Below are positions 10,794 through 21,145 of a stretch of DNA of 64,000 bases, in pieces. The DNA lies in assembly GCA_948567375.1 (NCBI GenBank), contig OX419756.1, forward strand, positions 70,472,552-70,536,551. The letters run 5' to 3'. A program made the position numbers and the translations under genes. The first letter of the stretch is position 1. Every line of letters starts with the position of its first letter. The DNA is from Lunularia cruciata (lineage: Eukaryota > Streptophyta > Marchantiopsida > Lunulariales > Lunulariaceae). Under the pieces are notes generated by a model, which was not told where the DNA came from, ran no database searches, and saw only the letters and a program-made list of their open reading frames with translations.

Positions 10794-11193
10794 TGTAACA
10801 ATATGGAGTTAAGCGATGAAGTTAATCAAGGTTAACAAAATAAAGAATAGGCCAAATTAGCCTAAAATGTTCCAAAAGCATCTAGAAAGCTTCCCAGCTA
10901 GCTTAGCTTGCACCCAAAGTAGGTAGCTTCTAGAAGCTTCCAACTAGCTTAGTTTGCACGCCAAGTAGACAACGTCTAGAAGGAAGCTTCTTGAGAAACT
11001 TCTTGGTTAACTTGGCTTGCACTCGAAGAAAGTGGCTCAAAGAAGCTTCTCAAGAAGCTTCTTAAGAGTCTTGTATGCTCTCTATAAATACCAAAGCTGA
11101 AGCTCATGCTATGCATTTGGAGTTTCCCGCACTTGAGTGTCCCAATGTGATCTTCCATTGTCTTATTTCTCTCCTCAATCTTGATCTTTTACA
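10794..11193 (+). repeat. E2 5' LTR
   Basis: 400 bp, TGTAACAATATGG to TTTTACA. The U3 part carries many AAGCTT-centred palindromes; TATAAATA is at 11083-11090. The 3' copy (16031-16407) is 377 bp and lacks part of the palindrome-rich region, one GAAGCTTC pair being collapsed. Confidence 0.9.
10928..11061 (+). promoter_or_regulatory. Heat-shock-element-like array in E2 U3
   Basis: TTCTAGAAGCTTC at 10928-10940 is three phased units (TTC-nn-GAA-nn-TTC). GAAGCTTC occurs at 10983-10990, 11042-11049 and 11054-11061, and GAAACTTC at 10995-11002. All are 20-155 bp upstream of the TATA box. nGAAnnTTCn is the consensus of plant heat-shock factor sites. The 3' LTR keeps the three-unit site at 16165-16177. 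Whether the sites are bound is inference. Confidence 0.55.
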
Positions 11194-11194
11194 T

Positions 11195-11206
11195 TGGTAT
11201 TAGAGC
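11195..11206 (+). other. E2 primer binding site
   Basis: TGGTATTAGAGC directly after the 5' LTR: 11 of 12 bases match the initiator methionine tRNA primer site TGGTATCAGAGC. The one change is C to T. Confidence 0.85.
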
Positions 11207-11210
11207 AAGA

Positions 11211-12310
11211 ATGGAAATGGATGGAATTTATAGACCACCAAATCCATTTCTGCCAAACCATTGGGAGTTTTGTGTTCGGGTACTACCCAAGCATCATTTC
11301 ACATAGTTCCTCACCTCATGCTTTGGGCAGGATTTTTTGAATACAATCACTTTGTTCAAAGAACCTTTGGTACTTCTAGTTGTAACTTATAGAGAATGAT
11401 GGATGTGTTGCATCTATGTGCTAATAAATTAGATAGAATGAAAATGGTGTGATAGAGTAGTAACGATAGTGGTAAGTGTTGAGGTTATCATTGCGATGGA
11501 ACAACAAATCAAGCACCTTACTCAATTGTTGGATGAATGAGATCATCAACGACAAAATTATGTAGAGAGAGTACTAGTTTTAGAAGGAGAAGACTAGATC
11601 TTGTTTCCAAAACCTAAGGTTTTTGAAGGCAAGAATCTCTTGGGTGTAGTGGAGAATTTTATGTTTGAGTGCAAATATTATTTTGAAGCTATCAATCTTC
11701 AAGATGAATAAAAAAATATTCTCTTGGTTCCAACCAATTGGATGGAGTAGCAAAGTGGTGGCACTTCCAAGTAGAGTGAGCTGAATGACAAATTTTTGCA
11801 CCAATCTTGATATACATAGAGTTCAAGAGTGTTATAATTGGTCAATTTTTAACCTATAAATGCCACACAAGTTGCACAAGATAGGTTGGCAAAGTTGAAG
11901 CAGATTGGCTCTATAAGAAGTTAGATCATGCAATTCCAAAACACCATCATGAAAATTCCAATATATACTAGAACATGAAGCTCAAGATCAATTTTTGAGG
12001 GGCTTGAAGTCACAAACCAAATAAGAGGTAACAATGTGAGAGTCACAACACTTGGAGGAAGTCATGTAGTTGGCCGAACGCTTTGATTCCTTGGTTGCAA
12101 CAACTTGGTCTCAACCTCAACTTCTATAGAACCTACCAATACACTACATATTGGTGGAGGAGCTGGTGCCATTGGAGATTGATGCCATTCAATGGAGACC
12201 ACTTGGCACTATAGATGGAGGAAAACTATGACAAAATGGTGGTTATTTCTATTGTCGCAAAATTGGAAATTGCATCATTAAATGTCCATTTAAGAATAGG
12301 CAACCTCAAC
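11211..12310 (+). pseudogene. E2 gag, decayed
   Basis: ATG at 11211 (MEMDGIYRPPNPF) just after the primer site. Translation is broken by many stops. A degenerate nucleocapsid knuckle is encoded at 12244-12285 (YCRKIGNCIIKC): the first Cys is now Tyr and His is Asn. The E1 paralogue keeps the perfect motif CFYCCQVGHHIAEC, which confirms the identification. The site equivalent to the A6 insertion in E1 is uninterrupted here near 11900. Confidence 0.7.
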
Positions 12311-12469
12311 AAGTCATCCAAATGGGGTTTGTGGAGCAAAATGATCAAAGAACAAGGAATCCAAGTGGGAGATTTTGAGTTATCTAGTGGGAACTTGATT
12401 AGTTCCAGTGGGATCAAAGGCTCAACCTATGCAAGTTTACTTCACTTGCAAGGTATGATATCTGATTGT

Positions 12470-12770
12470 GGTTGTAGGATTTTGGTTGATTTAGGAAATT
12501 CAAGAATTACATGTCCATGCACTTAGCAAATGAATTACCTATTCCTATCAAGCCAATAATTGGAAGCATATTGATGATGGCGGATGGTAGAAAGGGTTTT
12601 GCACTCCATACCTCACATCATGTTACATTCAAGATAGGAAGGAGTATTTGGAGTGTATGAGATTTGTAGTGGCACCTCTATACTATGATATCATTTGGGG
12701 GTTGCTTTGGCTTGAATGTCATAAAGTTCAATTTGATTGGACCTAACAACAAATTTCAAGTACAACACCA
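12470..12770 (+). pseudogene. E2 aspartic protease remnant
   Basis: ILVDLGNS at 12482-12502 corresponds to the ILVDTGSS active site of E1 with Thr changed to Leu. A shift follows, then PIPIKPIIGS and ADGRKGFA, and a degraded flap region at 12670-12740. Retropepsin would process the Gag-Pol polyprotein; this copy is dead. Confidence 0.7.
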
Positions 12771-12837
12771 AGGAAGGAATTTTTGATTAGGTTATCTAGC
12801 ATATTTGAGTGAGACACCTAAGAATAGTCAATCCCAA

Positions 12838-13077
12838 GATGAAAAGTTTGTCAAGAAAGCAGCCATAGAGTAAGCTTTGAAGGAAGATAAGTCCCAAGAT
12901 GGAAAACTTTTCAAGAAAATAGCCAAAAAGTAAGCTTTGAAGGAAGATAAGTCCCAAGATGGGAAGTTTGTAAAGGAAGCAACTATAGAGCAAGCTTTGA
13001 AGAAAGATAAGTCTCTAGGTGGGAAGTTTGTCAGTGAAGCAACTGTAGAGCAAGCTTTGGAGGAAGATAAGTCTATT
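12838..13077 (+). repeat. 60-bp tandem repeat coding 20-residue unit
   Basis: Four units of about 60 bp encode the period EQALKEDKSQDGKFVKEATI. They sit between protease and reverse transcriptase. Units 3 and 4 are open; units 1 and 2 have TAG in place of CAA. E1 carries three to four more diverged units at about 40190-40370. The charged, repetitive character suggests a flexible linker in the polyprotein. Confidence 0.8.
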
Positions 13078-13129
13078 TTTTTGGTAAGGGTGGATCAAAC
13101 CAATTGCACAACGAGAATCTGAGGACGGT

Positions 13130-14500
13130 CAAGAGCCTCATCAAGCAACAATTGATCAGATAGTTCAGGAGTTTGTAGATGTATTTCCATATGGTTTTCC
13201 AAAGGGATTACCATCCAATCATGGTGTCCTTCAAGATTGAGTTATGCCAAGGAGTACTCTAGTGAGTAGACCAATGTATCTTCTCTCACAAAAGGAGTTG
13301 GAGGAGTTGCAAACAACACTTATGGAGTTGTTGGAGAAAGATTTCATATGACATAGTGCATCTCTTTGGGGAGCACTAGTACTATGTGTTCTAAAGAAGG
13401 ATGGAGAACTTCATTTCTATATTGATTACCGTGGGCTCAATAAAAAAACATATCCCTTGCCTCAAATTGATGACTTGCTTGATCAATTGAGTGGAGCATG
13501 ATCTTCTCCAAGTTGGATCTTCACTGTGGCTATTGGGAAATCCTCATTGATAGGGAAGATGTGCAAAAGACTACCTTTTGCACAAGGTATGGGCATCTTG
13601 AATGAAGAGTTCTACCTATTGGGCTTACTTATGCTCTAGTAGTTTTCATGGATCAGATGCATTAAGTTTTGGATAGACTATTGGATTGGTACGTGGTGGT
13701 GTTCTTAGATGACATTTTAATCTTTAGCAAGATGAAGGCAAACCAAAAAAATCATGTGTAAGAAGTGTTAAGGCGACTACATCAATGGAAGTTTATTGCA
13801 AGAAGTCAAAGTGTATCTTTTGGCAGAAGGAAGTTACCTTCTTGGGTTGCAAGATCTCATCAAAAGGGATCAAGATGGAAGAGGATAAAATCAAGGTCAT
13901 TATCAATTGGCCTACTCCAAAGGATGCCACAAAGGTACAAGCATTTAATGGATTTGCAAGTTTTTACCAACATTTCATCCACTATTATGCATATGTGGCA
14001 ACACTATTGACCAACCTCTTGAGGAACAACTCAAGCTTTCAATGTAACGCCAAGCATGAAGAAACATTCCAAAAGCTAAAACATATAGTGTCTTCAAGAC
14101 CCATTCTTCAACCATATGATCCTCAACTACTTTGTATGGTTGACTTTGATGCTTTGACTTTTGATGCTTCTAACTTTGCCATTGGAGCTGTGTTGCAACA
14201 TGAATTCCCAAATAGGTTACATCCTAGTGCCTTTGTGTCTCATTGATTAAACACTATAGAAAGGAATTATTCTGCATGAGATAAAAAAAAACTAGCAATG
14301 GTATATGCCACCAAGGTATGAAGGCATTATCTCTTGGGAACTAGGTGATCATGCAAACCAATCACAAACCCTTGTTGTAGACTTTACATTTGGAATGCAT
14401 GAAGAGTCAACATCATTGATGGGAAGAGCAACTCCAATTGTTTGACATCAAACTTGAGTACAAACTTAGTCAAGTCCATGTCATCCCTAATGCCTTATCA
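13130..14500 (+). pseudogene. E2 reverse transcriptase and RNase H, decayed
   Basis: Starts with the pre-RT region (EPHQATIDQIVQEFVDVF) at 13136. RT motifs follow: YIDYRGLN around 13420, ALVVFMDQMH near 13640, and the catalytic FLDDILIFSK at 13701-13730 with both Asp present. The open segment 13785-14246 carries KVTFLGCKISSKGIKMEE (thumb) and the connection region leading to RNase H (DASNFAIGAVLQHEF). Stops and shifts throughout. Confidence 0.8.
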
Positions 14501-15780
14501 TGAAAACCTGATTAGAAGTCTCTTCCTCCTCATCATGGTGGCAATTACAATGGTGTTAGTAAACTCCATGGTCCAAATTGAGTTTAGGACAACTCTACAA
14601 CAAGATCCTTTCTTTTAGATGGTACAAGGTCATTTTGCAATATGTGACAATGAATGCAACACCTTCTTCTTCAAAGAAAGCCTTCTATTCCATGAGGACT
14701 AGATATATGCTCCAGCCAAGGGTGATCTCTGACTTGTGCACCTCCAAGAAGCCCATGCTAATTACCAATTGCTAGTCACATGTGTGTAGACAAGACCTTG
14801 GGTACCCCCAATGCCAATGGTCATGGCCCAATATGGTACAAGATTTTCAAGATTTTTCTACTCAAGTGAGAGCTGCCAATGTAACAAGGCCAACAACCAA
14901 AAACCGAGTGGACTTCTTCAACCACTCCTTATTCCATGTACTCGATGGGAACACATGAGCTTGGATCTCAATACATCCTTGCCCAAGACAAAGCAAGGTT
15001 ACATAATGACAGTGGTGCTTTTGGATAAGCTTAGTAAGCAAATCCATTTGGCACCAACCTTTGGTACCATAGATGCTCCAACATTGGTGCAGATCTACTT
15101 CAACATTATCTTCAAGCATCATGGGATGCCTTGTGTACTCATCTCCGATCAAGATCCTTGATTCATTGGAAAATATTGGCAAGCACTCTTCTAGATACTC
15201 AACACCAAGCTTGCTTTGTCCATGGCCTATCATCCTCAAATTGATGGAAAAATTGAATGTGCAATTGCATCTTGGAGGATATGCTTCATGGCTTTGTCAA
15301 CATTTACCACACAAATTAGGTTGAATGTCTTGTAGCTACGTAGTTTGCATACAATAATTCCAAACAGGCAAGCACTAAATTATCTCCTTTTTCCTTTATT
15401 TTGGCCAAGATCCATTTGATCCATAATCTCTTCTTGCTCCTCCTCCATCTCATAGCCCTCATACTTCCACCTTCTTGACCACCATATCCCAATCTCTCCA
15501 ACAAGCCAAATCTCATTTCCTTTTTGCTCAAAATTGTCAAAAACAATATGCAGACCACTATTGTCATGATCTCACCTTTCAAGTTGGTGATAAGATCATG
15601 CTCTTGTCCAATAACCTACCCCTCCCACTTAATACCCAAGTCCGTAAACTTGCTATAAATTGGATAAGACCCTTTGATTTCACCCAAATCATTTCTTGTG
15701 TTGTGCTTAGTGACTTGCCTTGCCTTGTCATAGTGCATCCACCTTGTCTTTCATGTTTCCAAGTTGAAACCATTTGTTGC
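14500..15780 (+). pseudogene. E2 integrase, decayed
   Basis: Zinc-binding remnant near 14770-14890. Catalytic core is readable at 14955-15160: SLDLNTSLPKTKQGYIM (first Asp) through GMPCVLISDQDP (second Asp), followed by a degraded stretch around 15230 for the Glu region. 15475-15783 gives the C-terminal GPY-like part (QVGDKIMLLSNNLP). It would insert cDNA into chromosomes; it cannot work here because of several stops. Confidence 0.8.
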
Positions 15781-15834
15781 TAACCCATCTTATTTTTCTT
15801 CTTGTGTCCAACCTTCTCCTCCTCCCATCCCTAA

Positions 15835-16030
15835 TAACAATCATGAAGAGTATGAAGTTGATCAAATCCTTGCATGTCACCACATTCAACGAGGCCATCT
15901 ACCAAATACAAAGTACAAAGTCCTCTAGAAAGTGTATCCCGTGCATGATCTACAAAATGCAAAATTAGCCATCCAAGAGTTTGAAGCTTCAATGGCAATA
16001 AGAACATCACCAACTAGCGGTGGAGGAATA
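15835..16030 (+). pseudogene. E2 chromodomain remnant and polypurine tract
   Basis: HEEYEVDQILACHHIQRGH, then YKVL and VHD at about 15835-15955, matches the chromodomain of E1 but skips its TWEPLSHL block, so a short deletion has removed the aromatic core. QNAKLAIQEFEASM follows. The purine tract GCGGTGGAGGAATA (16017-16030) abuts the 3' LTR, as in E1. Chromodomains direct integration to heterochromatin. Confidence 0.65.
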
Positions 16031-16407
16031 TGTAACAATATGGAGTTTAGAGATGAACTTAGTCAAAGCTAACAAAGTAGCAAATAGGCCAAATTAGCCT
16101 AGAATATTCCAAAAGCATCTAGGAAGTTTCTCGGCTAGCTTAGCTTGCAATCTAAATTGGTAGCTTCTAGAAGCTTCCAACTAGCTTAGCTTGCACGCCA
16201 AGTAGGCAACTTCTAGAAGAAAACGTCTTGAGAAGCTTCTTGGCTAACTTGGCTTGTACTCCAAGAAAGTGTACTCAAGGAGCCTTGTATACTCTCTATA
16301 AATACCAAAGTTGAAGCTCATGCTAGGCATTTGGAGTTTCCCACACTTGAGTGCCCCAATGTGATCTTCCATTCTCCTATTTCTCTCCTTGGTCTTGATC
16401 TTTTACA
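16031..16407 (+). repeat. E2 3' LTR
   Basis: 377 bp, same ends as the 5' LTR. It retains the TTCTAGAAGCTTC site and TATAAATACC box, and has visibly diverged from the 5' copy, so the insertion is not recent. Confidence 0.9.
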
Positions 16408-16412
16408 AAAGG

Positions 16413-17983
16413 TATACAAAGCACTTCTACCAATTTCCTCTTATTGCAAATCTAGTTGCATGAAGTGAGGAATTTAATACATGCAGGCTAGTATGTAGGT
16501 TTAAAGCTAATGAAAACTTTGGTCATGTTGCTTGGCCTTACTTCTCCAAACTAATGCTCTCATGTCTTGTTGCTCAAGCTTCTTGACTATACTGCCAACA
16601 TCTTGATGGAATGAACAACACTCTCACTAAAAGGTAAGACCTAAATACTCTAACACTAAGTAATGTTGCTACTAGGTGCTAAGTACAAACCCTAACACCT
16701 ATAGTATAGGTACATGCTATATCAATGCCATAAGTACTACCATTTGCAATGCACTTTCAACATCCTCTTCTATAGGTGTAGTCGTTTGAGGTGGCAATAC
16801 TCACACTCTGATCTTGACAGGTGAAATGATGAGGTTAGACTCTCTTGTGCTTGCCTATGCACAATACACTCCTTCTTTCCTTGGGATAATGGTACACAAA
16901 GAAATTACCCTTGGGTGTTAAGAAAGGTAAATACTTGTGAATACAATGTGGTACATGCTTGTTTGGTGTTGGTTCCTAATCCCAATCTTTCTTCTACACC
17001 ATCTTCCAATGGCCACTCAAATGTATCTCAAGATCCCATTTCTATCATCTTCATCTATGATCATCTCCCAAAATTCATTTTTTTCTCGTAAAGTTACAAG
17101 TGCGGATGGAGAAATGTTTGCTCTTGCAAAAGATCCATTCTTTTATAATGAGGATATTGATTATTCAATTTATCTTTGATGATCCTCTATCCTTTTTTAA
17201 GCTCTTTTTATGTGAAGCCTTCTCCCATGCACTTATCTTTCAATTTCAAGCCAATTTGTAAGAGACCATGTAACAAGGCCACCTTTTCAATAATCTGTCT
17301 CCATTCATAGATTAGGGAAACCTATTCTAAAATTCACAAGATACGTGGCCATGTAGTGGAACATTATACTCATTTGGATGTACTCATTATACAATTGCCT
17401 CTAGACAGCCCAAAATTTGACAATACAAGTTTGAAAATAATAGTGAGAGACCATTCTAAACCTATTTTCATCACCTACCAAGTGATGAAAATAGGTAATA
17501 TCTTTTTCACCATGTCTTTTGATTTAGACATGGTGGAAGAAAGCCCCAATGGACCCAACAACACCATGTTTAGAAGATCATGAGATTTCATTATTGAAGG
17601 AGGTGCAACAATATTAGGAGAAACTAGAGTGGAATTGTATGCATTAGGAATCAATGCAAGATGAAGAACTCCCAATTGAAAGTGTGCACTCCATATTTTG
17701 CTACCATACTTAACCTCTTATTCTCAATTCTCCTTGCAAAGCTGACACATTAATGTTCTATTCCTACTTCCTAAGATATAAGTGCATTGGCAAGTATTTG
17801 TGCCCAGAAAACAAAGATTGATTCCTTCAACATATTTCACTAGTCTACCATTATGAACTAGAAAACTAGCAAAGCAACTATTATGACATTTAAAATTAAT
17901 CAACAACATCACAATGACAAAGAATCACTAAATTAGCAAAATTCTAGAGAAAAAGGAATTATTATTTTAAAATTTTCATCATC
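16413..17983. other. Unassigned stretch between E2 and repeat R
   Basis: Should contain the rest of the copia F1 5' end but I recognise no LTR border. Open segments on the plus strand at 16937-17179 and 17356-17583 have no similarity I know. Two perfect hairpins occur: 17461-17474 pairs with 17482-17495 (14-bp arms, 7-base loop), and 17508-17517 pairs with 17526-17535 (10-bp arms, 8-base loop). Confidence 0.3.
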
Positions 17984-18615
17984 ATTGTTGTGCATATATA
18001 CATCACTATACAACATACATTGTTTTCAACATCATACACTATAGAAGAAACTCACATATAAGTCATACATGAACTCTAAAGTGCCACAATAATCAATTCA
18101 CTTCTCCATTCAAATCACACTCAAATTGGATCTGAACTTGATCCTCCACTCAACAATCTAGAAATAATCATGCACTTATTACAATCATGCCACACCCACT
18201 CTAGCTAAGACTCCAAGTGATGCTTGTTGGCCTTTGTATTCCATAGCCAAGAACTCAAGGGCTCAACATCAAAGAAGTGAGCTCTCTAGAGCTAATCTTT
18301 GAAAGTATACCCTCTGCTTGACCTAGGTCTCTAGTCCCAATGGCACCACTGATGATGCAATAAGTGTAAATGACAATGGGTCCTACCATGTGATTAGTAA
18401 CCCTAACATGAAATATGGCCACCATCAAGTAGTCCATCAGCAACTATCAAAATAACTACGATTGCAAACACTACCACTCTAATGTCCAAGAAAACTAGCT
18501 TTGGCACTACAAATGTTGTGATAATTGTTGTGCATATATACATCACTATCAACATCATACACTATAGAATCACAATTCATACATAAGTCATACATGAAAT
18601 CTAAAGTGCCACAAT
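17984..18615. repeat. Direct repeat R flanking LTR-like J1
   Basis: A 107-bp copy (17984-18090) and a 92-bp copy (18524-18615), both beginning ATTGTTGTGCATATATACATC and ending CTAAAGTGCCACAAT, flank the J1 segment directly. Far too long for a target duplication; it may come from unequal recombination near the 3' end of element G. Confidence 0.7.
18091..18523 (-). repeat. J1: probable 3' LTR of element G
   Basis: About 433 bp, aligning end to end with J2 (54772-55210), which reads on the minus strand TGTCACAACATTTGTAGC to GAATTGATTACA. J1 has lost the terminal dinucleotides (TATCACAAC... at one end). It lies on the 3' side of the minus-strand integrase and PHD remnant of G, where a 3' LTR is expected. 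No purine tract is visible and target duplications cannot be read. Confidence 0.5.
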
Positions 18616-18755
18616 TTCCTTCTTAGTTGGCAGTTAGGTCCATCTAACTCAAGATAGTCATCTACTCCAAATATGTGATATGTCCTATGGTGGGCCAAGA
18701 TCTAGAGGTTGGGTGCTATCAAGCCCTATTGTTAGTTGTTTGTTTGCAATCTATA

Positions 18756-18995
18756 TCATGTAAAAGATGAACTAGCTATGAGGCAAATACATCTAGGACA
18801 TAAGTATTGTCTTTGAGAAACCATCATGAGGGGAGGAGTCAAACATGCCATATGCCATCTTCTTGAATAACTATCACATACCAACATAATAGTAGATCCA
18901 CCAGAAGAGCCACATAACATACCCCACAAGCTCACAATTACAAGTGTCAAGTTTGGGTCCATAGAGCCATCAATGTTTGGGAGGTGGTATGGCAC
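18756..18995 (-). pseudogene. G polyprotein C-terminus: PHD-like zinc finger
   Basis: Minus-strand open segment reads LCGSSGGSTIMLVCDSYS, RRWHMACLTPPL, then LCPRC. This matches the PHD layout (C4HC3: second CxxC pair, WH, CLxPPL, WxCPxC). About six of the eight zinc ligands remain; one Cys is now Tyr and the final Trp is Tyr. PHD fingers bind histone H3 tails, so this would be an alternative to the chromodomain for targeting. It lies about 500 bp downstream of the integrase core on the same strand, hence assigned to the same polyprotein. Confidence 0.6.
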
Positions 18996-19439
18996 ACAAT
19001 TTCACACATGATCCTTCCAACAAGAGGGCTATAGAAGGTAAAACCTTGCACACTCTTAAGATAGTGTGGCATGTAGTAACATCAAGTGCCTTTAGTGCAA
19101 TCTGCTATAGATATACATAGTCACCTAGATGAAATCAATAGATCAAGGGTCTATAACCTCCTCCTTGAATAGTAGCATAGATAAGGCATTGCTATATTGA
19201 GCAATCACTAAGTTCTCAAAGGCCATCGGCCTCACTCTCTAAAAGATCTCTACTTGTTGAGAACATATACTCACCCAAATTTTTGGATCATTCAAGTCCA
19301 AAACTATAATACCATCACAAAGAATGGCTATAAATAAATTTGGATCTCATCCATAGAGTAGAAGGTAAGGAGAGAAGGGTGATAAGGAGGCATGTTGGCT
19401 AGACCAAGAGCCCATGGCCAACCAAAGTAATTAGAAATC

Positions 19440-20105
19440 CCAATCTCTTGAGTTGTCTCTCTACATACCATACTTATGCAATCCTCTCTTCAGCATCTGA
19501 ACCACTCTCTCTACTAACCCATCTACCTTAGGGTGATCTTGGGAGGTAGCAAAATGATCAATCAATGCCTTGTTATAAAATCAAAAACTCACACAAGATC
19601 AAAAACTCTCCCAAGAACTATGCACCATGATCAATCAAAATCTCAATTGGTGCACCAAAATGACTAAGAACCCCAATCCAAGTACAAGTAAATTATCCTT
19701 TCATTGGACTTGTCAAGAAGTGCCACCAACTCAATCCACTTAGAGAAGTGATCCACCATAACCAAAACATACCAATGATGTCTCACAGTCAATAATAAAG
19801 GTAAAAAGAAGTCCAAACTACAATAATACTCCAATCCCATGATAGGTAATAAGTGTAACTATGGAAAAGGAGAATTGAATGATACTCTAACTTGGTCACA
19901 AACGACACATTTGGCAACAAATTGATATACATTGGTTTGCATACTATGCCACCCATAATGACTCTAGAGTAAGCTATTTGTACGCTTTACTCCAAATTGT
20001 TCTAACTCCTCGTGAGCATGACCTACCCAATATGGTCTTTGAGATAGAAGTTATACTAATTGCACTCTACCATCCTCTCATATATGACGAAATTAGAGAG
20101 AAAGG
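19440..20105 (-). pseudogene. G integrase, decayed
   Basis: From right to left: HAHEELEQFGVKRTNSLL and QTNVYQFVAKCVVCDQ (HHCC zinc-binding, second His now Gln), then SLDF, VLVMVDHFSKWIELVAL (first catalytic Asp in SLDF), LIDHG (second Asp) and VDGLVERVVQMLKRGL (catalytic Glu). Stops and shifts are scattered. Non-LTR element H1 inserted immediately upstream at about 20105. Confidence 0.75.
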
Positions 20106-20195
20106 CGACCGTGTAGGAAAAATTAAGGATGGGAAGACCCCATCAAGCCGTACAAGGGAGAGACAAAAAAGGTAACATGGGGCTAAGCCCTAATA
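20105..20195 (-). ncRNA. H1 3' end with stop-codon hairpin
   Basis: A near-palindrome, GGGGCTAAGCCC at 20179-20190 (plus strand), spans the expected stop codon. The same hairpin is at 53883-53894 (H2) and, perfect, at 58608-58620 (H3). The downstream block with GTCGCCT, GGTCTTCCCATCC and GTACGGCTTGATGG is shared by all three copies. In RLE elements the reverse transcriptase recognises 3' RNA structure, so this may be that signal (inference). Confidence 0.45.
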
Positions 20196-20432
20196 GAGTC
20201 TATATGAGAAATCTGCCCTACTGCACCTAAGATATCCAAGCTATGCAAGTCATACGGTCTACACACAATTGGAGCATCCAAAGAAACATCACCTAATGTG
20301 ATTGCTCTCCTATGGATTGCACCAGCCACTACACTTTGTAGAGCAATGGACACATGCTGTCTAAAATATGCTACAAAGTATAAAAGTGAGAGTGATATCC
20401 CTTAATGCCTAAAATGATAAGCTCTTGCGCAC
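20196..20432 (-). pseudogene. H1 protein C-terminus
   Basis: Continues the endonuclease frame beyond A4. It aligns with H2 53895-54130 at the DNA level, and the uninterrupted H2 sequence acts as an empty site for the A4 insertion (GCAC duplicated here). Translation is damaged; no enzymatic motif. Confidence 0.5.
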
Positions 20433-21123
20433 TGTAACACCCATTTGTGCATGTGTGTGGTATTGTGATATTTAGCTTGGTATTACAAGTACTTAAGAGA
20501 TATTATTTATAGAGATAAAGGATGGTTCTATATTAGTCATGGTTAGCTAAAGTTAGTCATAGCTAAGATAGAGTGGACCTTACTTTAGAGGAAGTAGAAA
20601 AGATGAGCACCACTATTTTGGATTTTAGTGTGTTGACTTGGCATTATTCCTAGGTGTTTGGCTTTGAGGAAAGAGTTGAGAACTCTTGGGCCCGCAAACC
20701 TTTTTCTTTTGGATTCTTCTTTATTCCAAGGATAGCCCATGTAAAGGAATCATTGACTTAGTGGTTGGGTCAAGATAAGACCACATGCTTAGGGGAATAT
20801 GCCCATGTGAATGGATATTCCTTTCTACTTTTTGACTTTACTTGACTTTTAGTCTAGTAACTTGAGTTACTACGGTAATTAGTAACTTTGGTACGTAACT
20901 ATTTCACAAGTATATAAACAAGGGGTGAGGAGGTACTTGACATCCTTTTCATTTGCAACTATCTCTCTCTCATTGAGTTCTCTAGTGAGCAATGTCTTGA
21001 GTCTTGGAGTGTTAGCCTTGGAGGAGTATGATGGAGTTGGGGTTCCTTGCCTTCTTAGTCCATGGTGCGCTACCATAATAGCCATCAGAGGTTCATCCTG
21101 AGTGAGAGACAGGCCGGCTCACA
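20433..21123 (+). repeat. A4 5' LTR
   Basis: 691 bp, TGTAACACCCATTTGTGC to CCGGCTCACA. TATATAAA at 20911-20918 is the likely promoter, putting transcription start about 180 bp before the LTR end. The antisense strand holds an open frame at 21085-20879. Confidence 0.92.
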
Positions 21124-21124
21124 T

Positions 21125-21145
21125 TTTTGGTTCCGTTGCCGTGAC
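21125..21145 (+). other. A4 primer binding site, Asp-tRNA-like
   Basis: TTTTGGTTCCGTTGCCGTGA next to the LTR resembles the TGGCGCCGTTGCCGGGGA primer site of plant Athila/Tat-type elements (tRNA-Asp). The minus-strand A5 has TTTTTGGTTTTGTTTCCGAG in the same place. Confidence 0.6.

Larger units (their letters stand above)
10794..16407 (+). mobile_element. E2: complete Ty3/gypsy chromovirus
   Basis: 5' LTR 10794-11193, primer site 11195-11206, gag, protease, reverse transcriptase, RNase H, integrase, chromodomain remnant, polypurine tract and 3' LTR 16031-16407. It is flanked by a perfect 5-bp duplication AAAGG (10789-10793 and 16408-16412). LTR ends are TGTAACAATATGG and CTTTTACA. All domains are present in canonical order but every gene has stops or shifts. 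Two more family members are E1 (36784-42935) and solo LTR E3 (29139-29633). Confidence 0.92.

Noticed and set aside
10794-11193. AAGCTT palindromes as a CRISPR or satellite array
   Set aside because: Units are irregularly spaced, lie inside an LTR, and lack spacers.
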